A DNA stretch of 64,000 bases from Methylophaga sp. GTDB taxonomy: Bacteria > Pseudomonadota > Gammaproteobacteria > Nitrosococcales > Methylophagaceae. The notes beneath the pieces were generated by a model that saw nothing but the letters and a program-made list of their open reading frames with translations, made no database searches and had not been told where the DNA came from. Made by a program: the position numbers and the translations under genes. Location: positions 248,001 through 312,000 of the forward strand of contig PAJP01000021.1 in NCBI GenBank assembly GCA_002706095.1, in the 5' to 3' direction. The stretch's first letter is position 1; the number at the start of each line of letters is the position of its first letter. Below are positions 36,074-43,845 of this stretch, piece by piece.

Positions 36074-37629
36074 TACTCGCCTGCAAATAGACTGGGTTTA
36101 ATCCAACGGTAAAGCCATGTTTCACTGATAGGCGTGTCTTTATTCATCAACTGCAAACGTAACTCTGCCACATCAGCATCATCAGGTTGAAATCGGAGAA
36201 ATACGCGAGCACCATCAATGTTTGGATTAGCAATCAATTTAGTTGCAATGATTTTGCCGTGGTTACTAGAGGCATTCATACTGATGGTATTCAATTGATT
36301 CACATCAATACGACTAAAATCGATGATCATTTCTCTGCTGCCATCTTCAAATAGTTTTCCTTTAGCACTACGGACAATCTTTGTTTTTGATGGCATCGGG
36401 TTAATATCATTTAGCCAGATCAAGCGATAGTTATAGCTGAAGGTCTGACCTTTCTTTAATCCACCTTCCGGTCGCCAATAAGCGACAATATTGTCATTGG
36501 TATCAGCATTTGACGGTATCTCAAACAATTGAACCTGCCCCTTACCCCAGTCTTCAATAGGTTCTACCCATAAAGAAGGACGAAGCTCGTAGTGGGCTTC
36601 TAAATCTTGATAGTTCACAAACTGTCTATCACGCTGGATAAGCCCAAATCCCTTGGTATGCTCATCCATGAATCCGCTTATTTGCAGTGAATTGGGATTA
36701 TTCAAAGGCCGCCATAGATGTTCACCATTGCCTGTTTTTATGGCCAGAGCCTGTGAATTATGTACCTGTGGTCGATAGTCAGTGGATTTGGCAGGCACCA
36801 TACTGCCATGCAAAAACATAGACGTTAACGGGGCGAGACCGATGTGAGGAATATCGACGCGTGGAAATAGGGTGACTTTAATATCCATACGAGTTGGGTC
36901 ATTAGGATAAATACCGAATCGATATGCCCCGGTCACACTTTTACTATCGAGAAGGGCATGGACAACAATGGCTGTTTGGTCTTTTCCCGGACGTTCTATC
37001 CAGAAATGAGTGAACGTGGGATGTTCTTCACCTTTTGGTTCGGCCACATCAATAGCCAACCCTCTGGCCGAAATACCGTATAACTGACCTTTGGATACCG
37101 CCCGAAAATAGCTGGCTCCTTGAAAAATGATGAATTCATTCTTTTCCTGCCCCTTACTAAGAGGATAGTGAAGCCGGAATCCAGCATATTTACCTACTTG
37201 AGCAAGCGCGTTGGCAACCTCAGGATTAGGGACCTTGAATGATGACTCGGTAACATTAATAGGAACACTTTTTCCACTTTCGACAATATCGATATCGACG
37301 AGGTTTTTATACAAGAAACCTGGAGCAAAAAGCTGGATGGAAAATGGGGTTGGACTGTTGCCCCAGATGGCTGATTGTTGCTGAAACCGGATTTTTTGGT
37401 AAGTTTCAGCATCCAGTCGTGTGAGTGATATTGGCGCTTGTTTGGGATTTTTGAATGGTTTCTGAGCACGTTTTTTAGCTAAATCCAATACAGTCTGGTG
37501 ACTGAAGGTCACCTCTTTTTTATCTTGTGGAGAAGCAATGACGCTTAAGCTCAGTAGTAACAGAAAAGACATGCTTCCAGCTTTGAGCCAAGCCGATAAA
37601 AATGAACATCGATGATTAACAGTCATCAC
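36073..37629 (-). CDS. mdoG: Periplasmic glucan biosynthesis protein OpgG (MdoG)
   Basis: A 518-residue periplasmic protein with a Sec signal peptide (hydrophobic stretch at residues 18-31, cleavage likely after V-I-A-S). The body is the MdoG/OpgG fold, with conserved pieces F-E-I-P-S, W-I-E-R-P and Y-R-P-Q-V-H-N-S. OpgG is thought to add or shape beta-1,6 branches on the glucan made by OpgH. The first codon may be GTG at 37629 or the next codon ATG at 37626; AAGGAG at 37640-37645 is spaced slightly better for the GTG. OpgD is the close alternative, but the coupling to opgH favours OpgG. The 120 bases upstream should hold the promoter. Confidence 0.93.
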   Translation of the reverse strand: MMTVNHRCSFLSAWLKAGSMSFLLLLSLSVIASPQDKKEVTFSHQTVLDLAKKRAQKPFKNPKQAPISLTRLDAETYQKIRFQQQSAIWGNSPTPFSIQLFAPGFLYKNLVDIDIVESGKSVPINVTESSFKVPNPEVANALAQVGKYAGFRLHYPLSKGQEKNEFIIFQGASYFRAVSKGQLYGISARGLAIDVAEPKGEEHPTFTHFWIERPGKDQTAIVVHALLDSKSVTGAYRFGIYPNDPTRMDIKVTLFPRVDIPHIGLAPLTSMFLHGSMVPAKSTDYRPQVHNSQALAIKTGNGEHLWRPLNNPNSLQISGFMDEHTKGFGLIQRDRQFVNYQDLEAHYELRPSLWVEPIEDWGKGQVQLFEIPSNADTNDNIVAYWRPEGGLKKGQTFSYNYRLIWLNDINPMPSKTKIVRSAKGKLFEDGSREMIIDFSRIDVNQLNTISMNASSNHGKIIATKLIANPNIDGARVFLRFQPDDADVAELRLQLMNKDTPISETWLYRWIKPSLFAGE

Positions 37630-37749
37630 GCTGTATCTTCTCCTTGATTAGATAATCTGAAATACTTTTGGCGCATTAACTGATAAATGTAATGTACGCA
37701 TGACGGATCTTTATTGTCCATGCCACAGCGTTCAATGCAATGTCACAGG

Positions 37750-38718
37750 TTAAAGTGAGTCAGTTATTTCTGCATCTGCTGCCAGCGCATCGACTAACTG
37801 TTGCATGTCCTCAGGCAAATCGATTTGCCATGAGACTTCTTCGCCTGTTGTGGGATGCACAAAACCCAGCAAACCGGCATGTAAGGCTTGACGGCGGAAG
37901 TTATGAATAACCTCACGACACGTCTCGGTCATGCCTTTGGCTTGTTTTAAACGGCCGCCATAGACTGGGTCACCTAACAAAGGATGCCTGATGTGCGCCA
38001 TATGCACGCGAATCTGATGCGTCCGTCCGGTTTCAAGCTTACATTTGATCAGAGTATGAGCCCGATAACGCTGCTCGACACGATAATGTGTGACGGAGGG
38101 TTTACCTGTCGCACTTACGGCCATTCTTTTCCTATCAACGTTATGTCGACCGATAGCCTCATCAACAGTTCCACCCGCGGTAAAAACACCGCACGCTACA
38201 GCCAGGTATTCACGTTTAACTGTGCGTGCCTGCAGTTGCGATACCAGTGAGTTATGGGCTGTTAAGGTCTTGGCTATCATCAGCAGGCCCGTGGTGGCTT
38301 TATCGATACGATGAACAATCCCCGCACGTGGGATGTTGGCTAATTGGGGAGCATGGGCTAATAAGGCATTGACGAGCGTGCCTTGGTGATTGCCTGCACC
38401 AGGGTGAACGACCATGCCGGCAGGTTTGTTAATAATGATGACATCGTCATCTTCATAGATAATGTCGAGCGCGATGGACTCTGCCTGCCAGCTTTCATCC
38501 TGTACTTGTAGCTCTGTGCCGATGGTGACTCTTTCTCCGCCCTGAATGCTTTCTTTAGGTTTGAGAAGTTGTCCGTTAACGAGGACATCACCCGCTTTCA
38601 GCCATTTTGTCAGTTGACCACGAGAATATTCGGGAAACATTTTGGCTAAAGCCTGATCGATACGCATACCCATCAAGTTTTCCGGAATAATATCTTCTAG
38701 TTGAATTTTTTCTGACAT
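37750..38718 (-). CDS. rluD: 23S rRNA pseudouridine synthase RluD
   Basis: A 322-residue enzyme with an N-terminal S4 RNA-binding domain (about 15-75: R-I-D-Q-A-L-A-K-M-F-P-E-Y-S-R) and the RluA-type catalytic domain. The catalytic Asp is in H-R-I-D-K-A-T-T-G-L (near residue 140), and K-C-K-L-E-T-G-R-T-H-Q-I-R-V-H is the conserved second motif. RluD modifies helix 69 of 23S rRNA (positions 1911, 1915 and 1917 in E. coli numbering). The gene is divergent from the small cytochrome c. The Ile in H-R-I-D replaces the commoner Leu, a conservative change. Confidence 0.93.
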   Translation of the reverse strand: MSEKIQLEDIIPENLMGMRIDQALAKMFPEYSRGQLTKWLKAGDVLVNGQLLKPKESIQGGERVTIGTELQVQDESWQAESIALDIIYEDDDVIIINKPAGMVVHPGAGNHQGTLVNALLAHAPQLANIPRAGIVHRIDKATTGLLMIAKTLTAHNSLVSQLQARTVKREYLAVACGVFTAGGTVDEAIGRHNVDRKRMAVSATGKPSVTHYRVEQRYRAHTLIKCKLETGRTHQIRVHMAHIRHPLLGDPVYGGRLKQAKGMTETCREVIHNFRRQALHAGLLGFVHPTTGEEVSWQIDLPEDMQQLVDALAADAEITDSL

Positions 38719-38790
38719 ATAGACTTAGCTGGTGATTAAACCAGTATTATAACGTAGGCTTATAGCTGACGTTGGAATATGGAGCTAAAA

Positions 38791-39087
38791 ATGCGTTTTT
38801 CTCATTTTGTCATCGCTGGGGTGGTATTGCTTTTATCTCTGGTGGTTCACGCCGAGCCACGCAATGTCGCATTACTCGCCTCAGCGTGTGCAGCGTGTCA
38901 TGGTACAAATGGTCATAGTCAGGGTGGAACGCCTAGCCTTGCCGGACTTAATAAACATTACTTTATTCAACAAATGCTGGCATTTAAAAATGGTCAGCGT
39001 GATGGTACCGTTATGATGCAGCATGCAGCGGGCTATTCTGAGGAAGAAATACGCGCTTTGGCACACTATTTTTCTAATCAAAAATGA
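38791..39087 (+). CDS. Small periplasmic cytochrome c (class I, c4/FccA-like)
   Basis: A 98-residue precursor with a signal peptide (residues 1-22, cleavage after V-H-A) and a mature protein of about 76 residues. The single haem site is C-A-A-C-H-G, and the axial Met is probably in G-T-V-M-M-Q-H-A-A-G-Y. G-G-T-P-S-L-A-G-L and the Y-F-x-x-Q-M-L-A-F-K-N-G segment match one half of cytochrome c4 and the small cytochrome of flavocytochrome c. The ATG at 38791 is chosen over 38779 because GGAG sits six bases before it. It probably carries electrons to a terminal oxidase. Whether it partners the FccB gene at 60991 is open. Confidence 0.88.
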   Translation: MRFSHFVIAGVVLLLSLVVHAEPRNVALLASACAACHGTNGHSQGGTPSLAGLNKHYFIQQMLAFKNGQRDGTVMMQHAAGYSEEEIRALAHYFSNQK

Positions 39088-39906
39088 TTAACGTGGCTGG
39101 CACTGACTACAGAAATAAGTGGCTCTTTGCGCCTGCTTAATGAGACTGATTGGGGTTTGGCAGCGTAAACAGGCTAAGCCTTCTCGTCCGTATACATGAA
39201 GTTCTTGCGCAAAATAGCCTGGGTTTCCATCACTTTTTCTGAAATCGCGTAGGGTTGTTCCCCCGGCGAGTAGGGCTTTTTCCAAAACCTGCTTAATGGC
39301 CTCGACTAATCGAGATAGATTCTTTTTACTGATTTTTCCGGCAGGCGTACTTGGATGAATACCTGCCATAAACAGGGCTTCATTGGCGTATATATTACCT
39401 ACACCTACTACGACTTCACCATTCATAATAAATGTTTTAATCGGGCTGGTCCGCCCCTTAGCGCGTTGATGTAAGTAGTTGACATCAAACTGTTCTGATA
39501 GTGGCTCCGGACCTAGATGGCTGATAAGAGCATGCTGCTCATAAGGCTCGTTCGTCCAGAGTATGGCGCCAAAACGGCGAGTGTCAGTAAATCTCAATAC
39601 ATAACCGTTATCAAAAAAGATATCGACATGATCATGTTTATTGATGTGGTCATCATTATCGAGTACGCGTAAACGTCCTGACATGCCCAAATGGATAATC
39701 AATGTGCCGTTGTCACAATGTAACAACAAGTACTTTGCCCGGCGCTCTATACTGTTTACCCGTTGATCTTTAACGATGGATTCCAATCCTTCTGGAATCG
39801 GCCAGCGTAATCCTCGGTGACGTACCACCATTTTTGTGATGGATTGATTCTCAATAAAGGGTTGAATACCACGTCGCGTGGTTTCTACTTCTGGCAGTTC
39901 AGGCAT
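39088..39906 (-). CDS. mutM: Formamidopyrimidine-DNA glycosylase (Fpg/MutM)
   Basis: A 272-residue bifunctional glycosylase/AP lyase that removes 8-oxoguanine and formamidopyrimidines. The N-terminus M-P-E-L-P-E-V-E-T has the catalytic Pro and Glu. H-L-G-M-S-G-R-L carries the DNA-contact residues, G-N-I-Y-A-N-E-A is the helix-two-turn-helix, and the C-terminal zinc finger has four cysteines (C-L-R-C and C-S-Q-C). It begins two bases after the DUF4340 gene, so it is read from the Gld-like ABC operon. Its stop abuts the cytochrome c stop. Confidence 0.95.
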   Translation of the reverse strand: MPELPEVETTRRGIQPFIENQSITKMVVRHRGLRWPIPEGLESIVKDQRVNSIERRAKYLLLHCDNGTLIIHLGMSGRLRVLDNDDHINKHDHVDIFFDNGYVLRFTDTRRFGAILWTNEPYEQHALISHLGPEPLSEQFDVNYLHQRAKGRTSPIKTFIMNGEVVVGVGNIYANEALFMAGIHPSTPAGKISKKNLSRLVEAIKQVLEKALLAGGTTLRDFRKSDGNPGYFAQELHVYGREGLACLRCQTPISLIKQAQRATYFCSQCQPR

Positions 39907-39908
39907 GT

Positions 39909-40793
39909 CTATTCGTTAGTTTGAGTGGGCGTATTAGGTAATAGCTGGGAGCTCATCGCCATAGGGAAAATATATTCTAAGCTTAAATCTTGATTGGTCA
40001 GAATAAGGTTATTGTCAGTGGTCTGCATGATCAATGAAACAGGCCGTTTTTGACCTTCCAGCCAAAGTGTAATTTGAGGACCAGGTTTTGCCATTAACTC
40101 GGCTGATGTGACTTTCCTGACCTGAGTTGCATAGGCAAATTGCCAGCTATCTATCAACACCTTTAACGCATCACTTGTTAAGTTTTTATCATCAGATTGC
40201 CATTGGCCATTTGAGAGAGTTAGTTGCAGCGGTTCTGGATTATTCAGAGAGCGGGGCAGTGTGAGTTTTTCAATGTTTTTATGTTCAGCAATAAGCCTGT
40301 TATCAATAAAGCTATCAGCACTCGCAGTTAATAAGGGCATAACATCATCATCGATAAGATAAATGATGTGTTGATAAAGCACATAACGACGTTTACTAAT
40401 AGGCTCTACATCACCCAACGCAAAACTCTCATTGTTTAAGCTGACGATCACCGAGGGGGTATGGAGACCAAACTGAGCAAGCGACGAGGTATCCATGGGC
40501 TGAAACTCACCATGAACGGGTGTTTTTAACAAGCTCAGAATGAGATTGATGCGGGTTTGGCTGACAGGGGCAGGGTAAGGTGACATCAAGCGCCAGGATG
40601 CATTATCGCGGATTAGCTTGATATCATTTTTTTGTCGTTGTTGGATATCAATGGTATTGATATCAGCAGGATTTAGTGATGTTAATAATTGGACTGAATG
40701 ATCATTCTGCTGATTAGCGTTATGTTGAGAAAACCAGAATAAACCAACGACTAATAACAACAAAATAAAATTAGTGAAATAGCTGCTTTTCAT
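39909..40793 (-). CDS. DUF4340 domain membrane-anchored protein
   Basis: A 294-residue protein with one N-terminal membrane helix (about residues 6-24) and a large extracytoplasmic region with the DUF4340 beta-rich repeats, including W-R-L-M-S-P-Y-P-A-P-V and F-A-L-G-D. The frame is open further upstream to 40964, but ATG 40793 is the sensible start: it overlaps the stop of the GldG-like gene as ATGA and places the helix at the N-terminus. DUF4340 proteins usually follow GldG-like genes in these ABC clusters; their function is unknown. Confidence 0.86.
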   Translation of the reverse strand: MKSSYFTNFILLLLVVGLFWFSQHNANQQNDHSVQLLTSLNPADINTIDIQQRQKNDIKLIRDNASWRLMSPYPAPVSQTRINLILSLLKTPVHGEFQPMDTSSLAQFGLHTPSVIVSLNNESFALGDVEPISKRRYVLYQHIIYLIDDDVMPLLTASADSFIDNRLIAEHKNIEKLTLPRSLNNPEPLQLTLSNGQWQSDDKNLTSDALKVLIDSWQFAYATQVRKVTSAELMAKPGPQITLWLEGQKRPVSLIMQTTDNNLILTNQDLSLEYIFPMAMSSQLLPNTPTQTNE

Positions 40794-42163
40794 CGACGTT
40801 TTCTCCGCCACCACAGAGTGAGTCCAACTGTAAGGAGAAGTAATGGCATAGCAAATAAAAAGCCAAAACCGATAATCATCGATTCCGTGTTGGATAAGGT
40901 CAGTTGTGTACCAACACTGGTTTTTATTGGAATCGTGATAAGACCATCGTCTTCTACTAACCAATTCAGAAGACCTAATCCCAAATCCAGATTGGCTGCG
41001 TTACCAATGTAGCTATTCGCGACAAAGTCGGCATCACCGATAACGGCAATCCTTTGTGATTTATCGATATTGCTGTCCGTATCGCAGGTAATGAGCATGC
41101 CGAGTGAAACTGGGCCGGCCACATCAGCACCTTTATCGAATGTTTGCTGACTGAGGTTTGCTTGTGTAATGCTAGAAGTTTCCACCCAGGCATTAGGCTG
41201 GCTGTTCAAAAGATTGATATAACGCCATGGGTTTTCTGAGTTATCTTCAGCTATTTGGATGGCACTGGCTTCGGCCAGAATGGTGACACTTTTGGCGGCC
41301 TGACCGACAGGATGATTGGCATAGTCGGTAATCAGAACAAAGCGTGGGTCATCAATCCCCAGCATGCTGGAGTTAGGATCAAGTACCGTGCCTGGCACAA
41401 ATTCAATGCCTAATTTTTCAGCCAAAGCTCCCAACGACTTAGTCTGAGTTGGGTCTGCTAACCAGAGTAGATTGCCACCTTTGTCTAAATAGTCGCGAAC
41501 AATATTGATTTCACCAGGTAGCCATTCTTTTTCAGGGCTGGCAATGACTAAAGCCGCACTGTTGTCCGGGATGTCTGGTGTATCCAATAAGTTTTGTGAA
41601 CGGACTTTTATGCCTTGATTGCCTAGATTTTGTACCAGTGTACTCAAGCCAAAGTCGCTTTTATCATACGGACTGCGTTCACCATGGCCTTCAACAAATA
41701 TTAACCAGGGCTGTGATTGTCGGGAGACAGTGACCAAGGCATTGCTTAGTGATTGTTCGGACAGATCAAACACATGCTGTTTTTGTTCACCATGGCTGAC
41801 TACCATTTCACCTTGCTGTTGGATATTAAATTGTCTGACGATGTCAGGTGAAAAACTTGGGTCCACAAACTGTATGGTTAACTTATCGCTATGCTGTTGA
41901 TAGCGTTGTAATAATTCAACAATAGCAGCCCGGTATTCATAATCAGGACTCACAAAAACCTGGATAGTAATATTATCTTTTAGATTATCGAGAATCGCTA
42001 AACTGGTTTCAGATAGCGTATGTCTATGATTTTGTGTCCAGTCAAACTGCTTATTGGTGGCAATTGACAGCTGACCCAGTAAGACAACGGCAGCCAGCAG
42101 CAAAGCATAAAATATAACTTGCTGAAAACGAATGAGGAGTTGTGCGCGTTTGGTGATTTTCAT
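40790..42163 (-). CDS. GldG-like ABC-transporter auxiliary protein
   Basis: A 457-residue membrane protein with a helix at about residues 14-33, a large periplasmic domain (35-425) and a C-terminal helix (about 430-450) ending in basic residues. The periplasmic part has the GldG/ABC-type signature (R-H-T-L-S-E-T-S-L-A-I-L-D-N-L, then V-E-G-H-G-E-R and a G-G-N-L-L-W-L-A-D-P segment). It is named after gliding-motility genes, but homologues occur widely in non-gliding bacteria. It overlaps the DUF4340 gene and the permease gene by four bases each. The transported substrate is unknown. Confidence 0.86.
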   Translation of the reverse strand: MKITKRAQLLIRFQQVIFYALLLAAVVLLGQLSIATNKQFDWTQNHRHTLSETSLAILDNLKDNITIQVFVSPDYEYRAAIVELLQRYQQHSDKLTIQFVDPSFSPDIVRQFNIQQQGEMVVSHGEQKQHVFDLSEQSLSNALVTVSRQSQPWLIFVEGHGERSPYDKSDFGLSTLVQNLGNQGIKVRSQNLLDTPDIPDNSAALVIASPEKEWLPGEINIVRDYLDKGGNLLWLADPTQTKSLGALAEKLGIEFVPGTVLDPNSSMLGIDDPRFVLITDYANHPVGQAAKSVTILAEASAIQIAEDNSENPWRYINLLNSQPNAWVETSSITQANLSQQTFDKGADVAGPVSLGMLITCDTDSNIDKSQRIAVIGDADFVANSYIGNAANLDLGLGLLNWLVEDDGLITIPIKTSVGTQLTLSNTESMIIGFGFLFAMPLLLLTVGLTLWWRRKRR

Positions 42164-42906
42164 TGGTCTAGACGTTCTCTATCCAGTCGACGAACCGTCA
42201 GTAATAGAAAAGCAAAAATAATGAGTGCGAAGTAGCTGATATCCTGGGTATTGATTTGTCCCTGCATCATGGGTTCAAAGTGTTTTAACAACGACAGCCA
42301 ACTCAGTAATGAGAATTCAGTTGTGCTGTGACTGGCCCAATCTATAATCCAAAACAAAAATAAAATGGCAAAGGTACTGATAGCAGCGATGGTAGGTTGT
42401 CTGGTTAAACTGGACATATAAATGCCTACCGCGCTGAAGCTGGCGACTAACAAAATCAGACCAATAACACCTGCACTTAATTGATAAAAATCCAAAGTGG
42501 TACCAACGGCCAGGGAACAAATCATCAAAACAGTGAGTGATGCCATTATCAGGAAAAATGTCAGGGTACCTAAGAACTTACCAATAACGATATCAAACAT
42601 GCTCAGCGGTGCAGATGAGAGTAAAGGAAGGGTCTCATTTCTGCGTTCTTCAGCAAAACTGCGCATGGTCAACAAGGGACTAATCAGCAGGGCAATGATC
42701 GCAGCATTACTTAAGAGTGGCATGGCTACCAGTTCTGTGACCCCTGGGGCACCAGGAATAGCAGAAATGCGACTTTGGATACTGTTGAAATAATCCATAT
42801 GCGTTAAAAACAGATAAGCCAGCAATAATTGACTCAATGCCAAGATTACCCAAGCCAGAGGTGATAAGAACAAGCGATGTAATTCATTACGGGCGATGTT
42901 AAACAT
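42160..42906 (-). CDS. ABC-2 type permease, GldF-like
   Basis: A permease of about 248 residues with six predicted membrane helices and the N-terminal I-A-R-N-E-L-H-R-L-F-L-S-P-L-A-W pattern of GldF/NosY-type permeases. The R-S-F-A-E-E-R-R-N-E-T-L-P-L-L coupling segment is present. Start codons at 42921, 42912 and 42906 are possible; 42906 gives the usual short N-terminus and overlaps the ATPase stop, with GAAGAAG just upstream. It would form the membrane pore with the ATPase encoded in front of it. Confidence 0.88.
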   Translation of the reverse strand: MFNIARNELHRLFLSPLAWVILALSQLLLAYLFLTHMDYFNSIQSRISAIPGAPGVTELVAMPLLSNAAIIALLISPLLTMRSFAEERRNETLPLLSSAPLSMFDIVIGKFLGTLTFFLIMASLTVLMICSLAVGTTLDFYQLSAGVIGLILLVASFSAVGIYMSSLTRQPTIAAISTFAILFLFWIIDWASHSTTEFSLLSWLSLLKHFEPMMQGQINTQDISYFALIIFAFLLLTVRRLDRERLDQ

Positions 42907-43840
42907 GGGCATCTTCTTCACGAATGATTTTCATAAATACATCTTCTAAAGAATGCTGTTCGGGCATTAATGATGTGAGTGGCCAGTTATGTTCAACAGC
43001 CTCTCTTAAAAGGGCCTGTGTTGGATCATGATCTGGCAGATAAGAGAGTTTAAAATGCTGTTCATCTATCTTTACGACATTATTCACACCATTGATAGCA
43101 CTCAAAGAACCTATATCTACACTGTGTGAGAAACCAACTACAATAGCGGTTGATTGCATTTGTTCGGTTAACTTTTGCAGACTGTCATTAAATAATAACT
43201 GGCCTTTAGAAATGATTTGCACTCTGTCACATAACATCTGCACTTCGGGCAGAATATGAGTAGACAGAATGACACTATGTTCATTGGCAATATCACGAAT
43301 AAGTTGACGAATCTCCCGAATCTGGATGGGGTCGAGCCCAGAGGTCGGTTCATCTAAGATCACTACGGCTGGCGAGTGGATAATAGCCTGTGCGATACCA
43401 ACACGCTGCTGAAAGCCTTTGGATAAATTCGCAATTAATCGTTTGCTCACTTCTGTCAGACCACAGCGTTCTATCACTGTGTCGACTGCAGATTTTTGCT
43501 GTTTTTTAGCTATGCCATTCAGCCGGGCACAAAACTGTAAAAACTCAGTGACGGTATGTTCTTTATAAAGTGGTGGCGTTTCAGGTAGGTAACCAATACA
43601 GGCTTTAGCCTGTTTAGGGTCATCCAGTAAATCAATACCATTGATTATTATCTGACCATTATCTGGAGCGAGATTGCCGGTCAACATGCGCATTGTCGTA
43701 CTTTTGCCAGCACCATTCGGGCCTAAAAATCCAAGGACTTCACCTTGTTTAATATTAAAACTGACATTGTTCACGGCGGCAGTGTCGCCGAAAAACCGAG
43801 ATAGTTCTTTTGCTTCGAGTAAGAGTTTGGAATCAGTCAT
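42899..43840 (-). CDS. ABC transporter ATP-binding protein, GldA-like
   Basis: A 313-residue ATPase of the ABC-2 exporter class. It has Walker A G-P-N-G-A-G-K-S-T (near residue 39), a Q-loop in Y-L-P-E-T-P-P-L-Y, the signature L-S-K-G-F-Q-Q-R (a common variant of L-S-G-G-Q), Walker B V-V-I-L-D-E-P-T-S-G-L-D-P and the H-loop S-T-H-I-L. A C-terminal DUF4162-like tail follows (about 225-310). It begins five bases after the EAL-HDOD gene. The system looks like an exporter or membrane-remodelling device of unknown substrate. Confidence 0.92.
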   Translation of the reverse strand: MTDSKLLLEAKELSRFFGDTAAVNNVSFNIKQGEVLGFLGPNGAGKSTTMRMLTGNLAPDNGQIIINGIDLLDDPKQAKACIGYLPETPPLYKEHTVTEFLQFCARLNGIAKKQQKSAVDTVIERCGLTEVSKRLIANLSKGFQQRVGIAQAIIHSPAVVILDEPTSGLDPIQIREIRQLIRDIANEHSVILSTHILPEVQMLCDRVQIISKGQLLFNDSLQKLTEQMQSTAIVVGFSHSVDIGSLSAINGVNNVVKIDEQHFKLSYLPDHDPTQALLREAVEHNWPLTSLMPEQHSLEDVFMKIIREEDAHV

Positions 43841-43845
43841 GAATA

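Noticed and set aside
39075-39090. Hairpin TAATCA-AAAA-TGATTA at the junction of the cytochrome c and mutM stops
   Set aside because: The stem is short and AT-rich, overlaps both stop codons and lacks a T-run; too weak to call a terminator.
40794-40964. 57-residue N-terminal extension of the DUF4340 protein
   Set aside because: It overlaps the 3' end of the GldG-like gene in another frame, and the membrane helix, the ATGA overlap and family length all favour ATG 40793.
42497-42793. 98-residue plus-strand ORF opposite the permease gene
   Set aside because: It is antisense to a clear ABC-2 permease, with no ribosome-binding site and no recognisable domain; a shadow frame.
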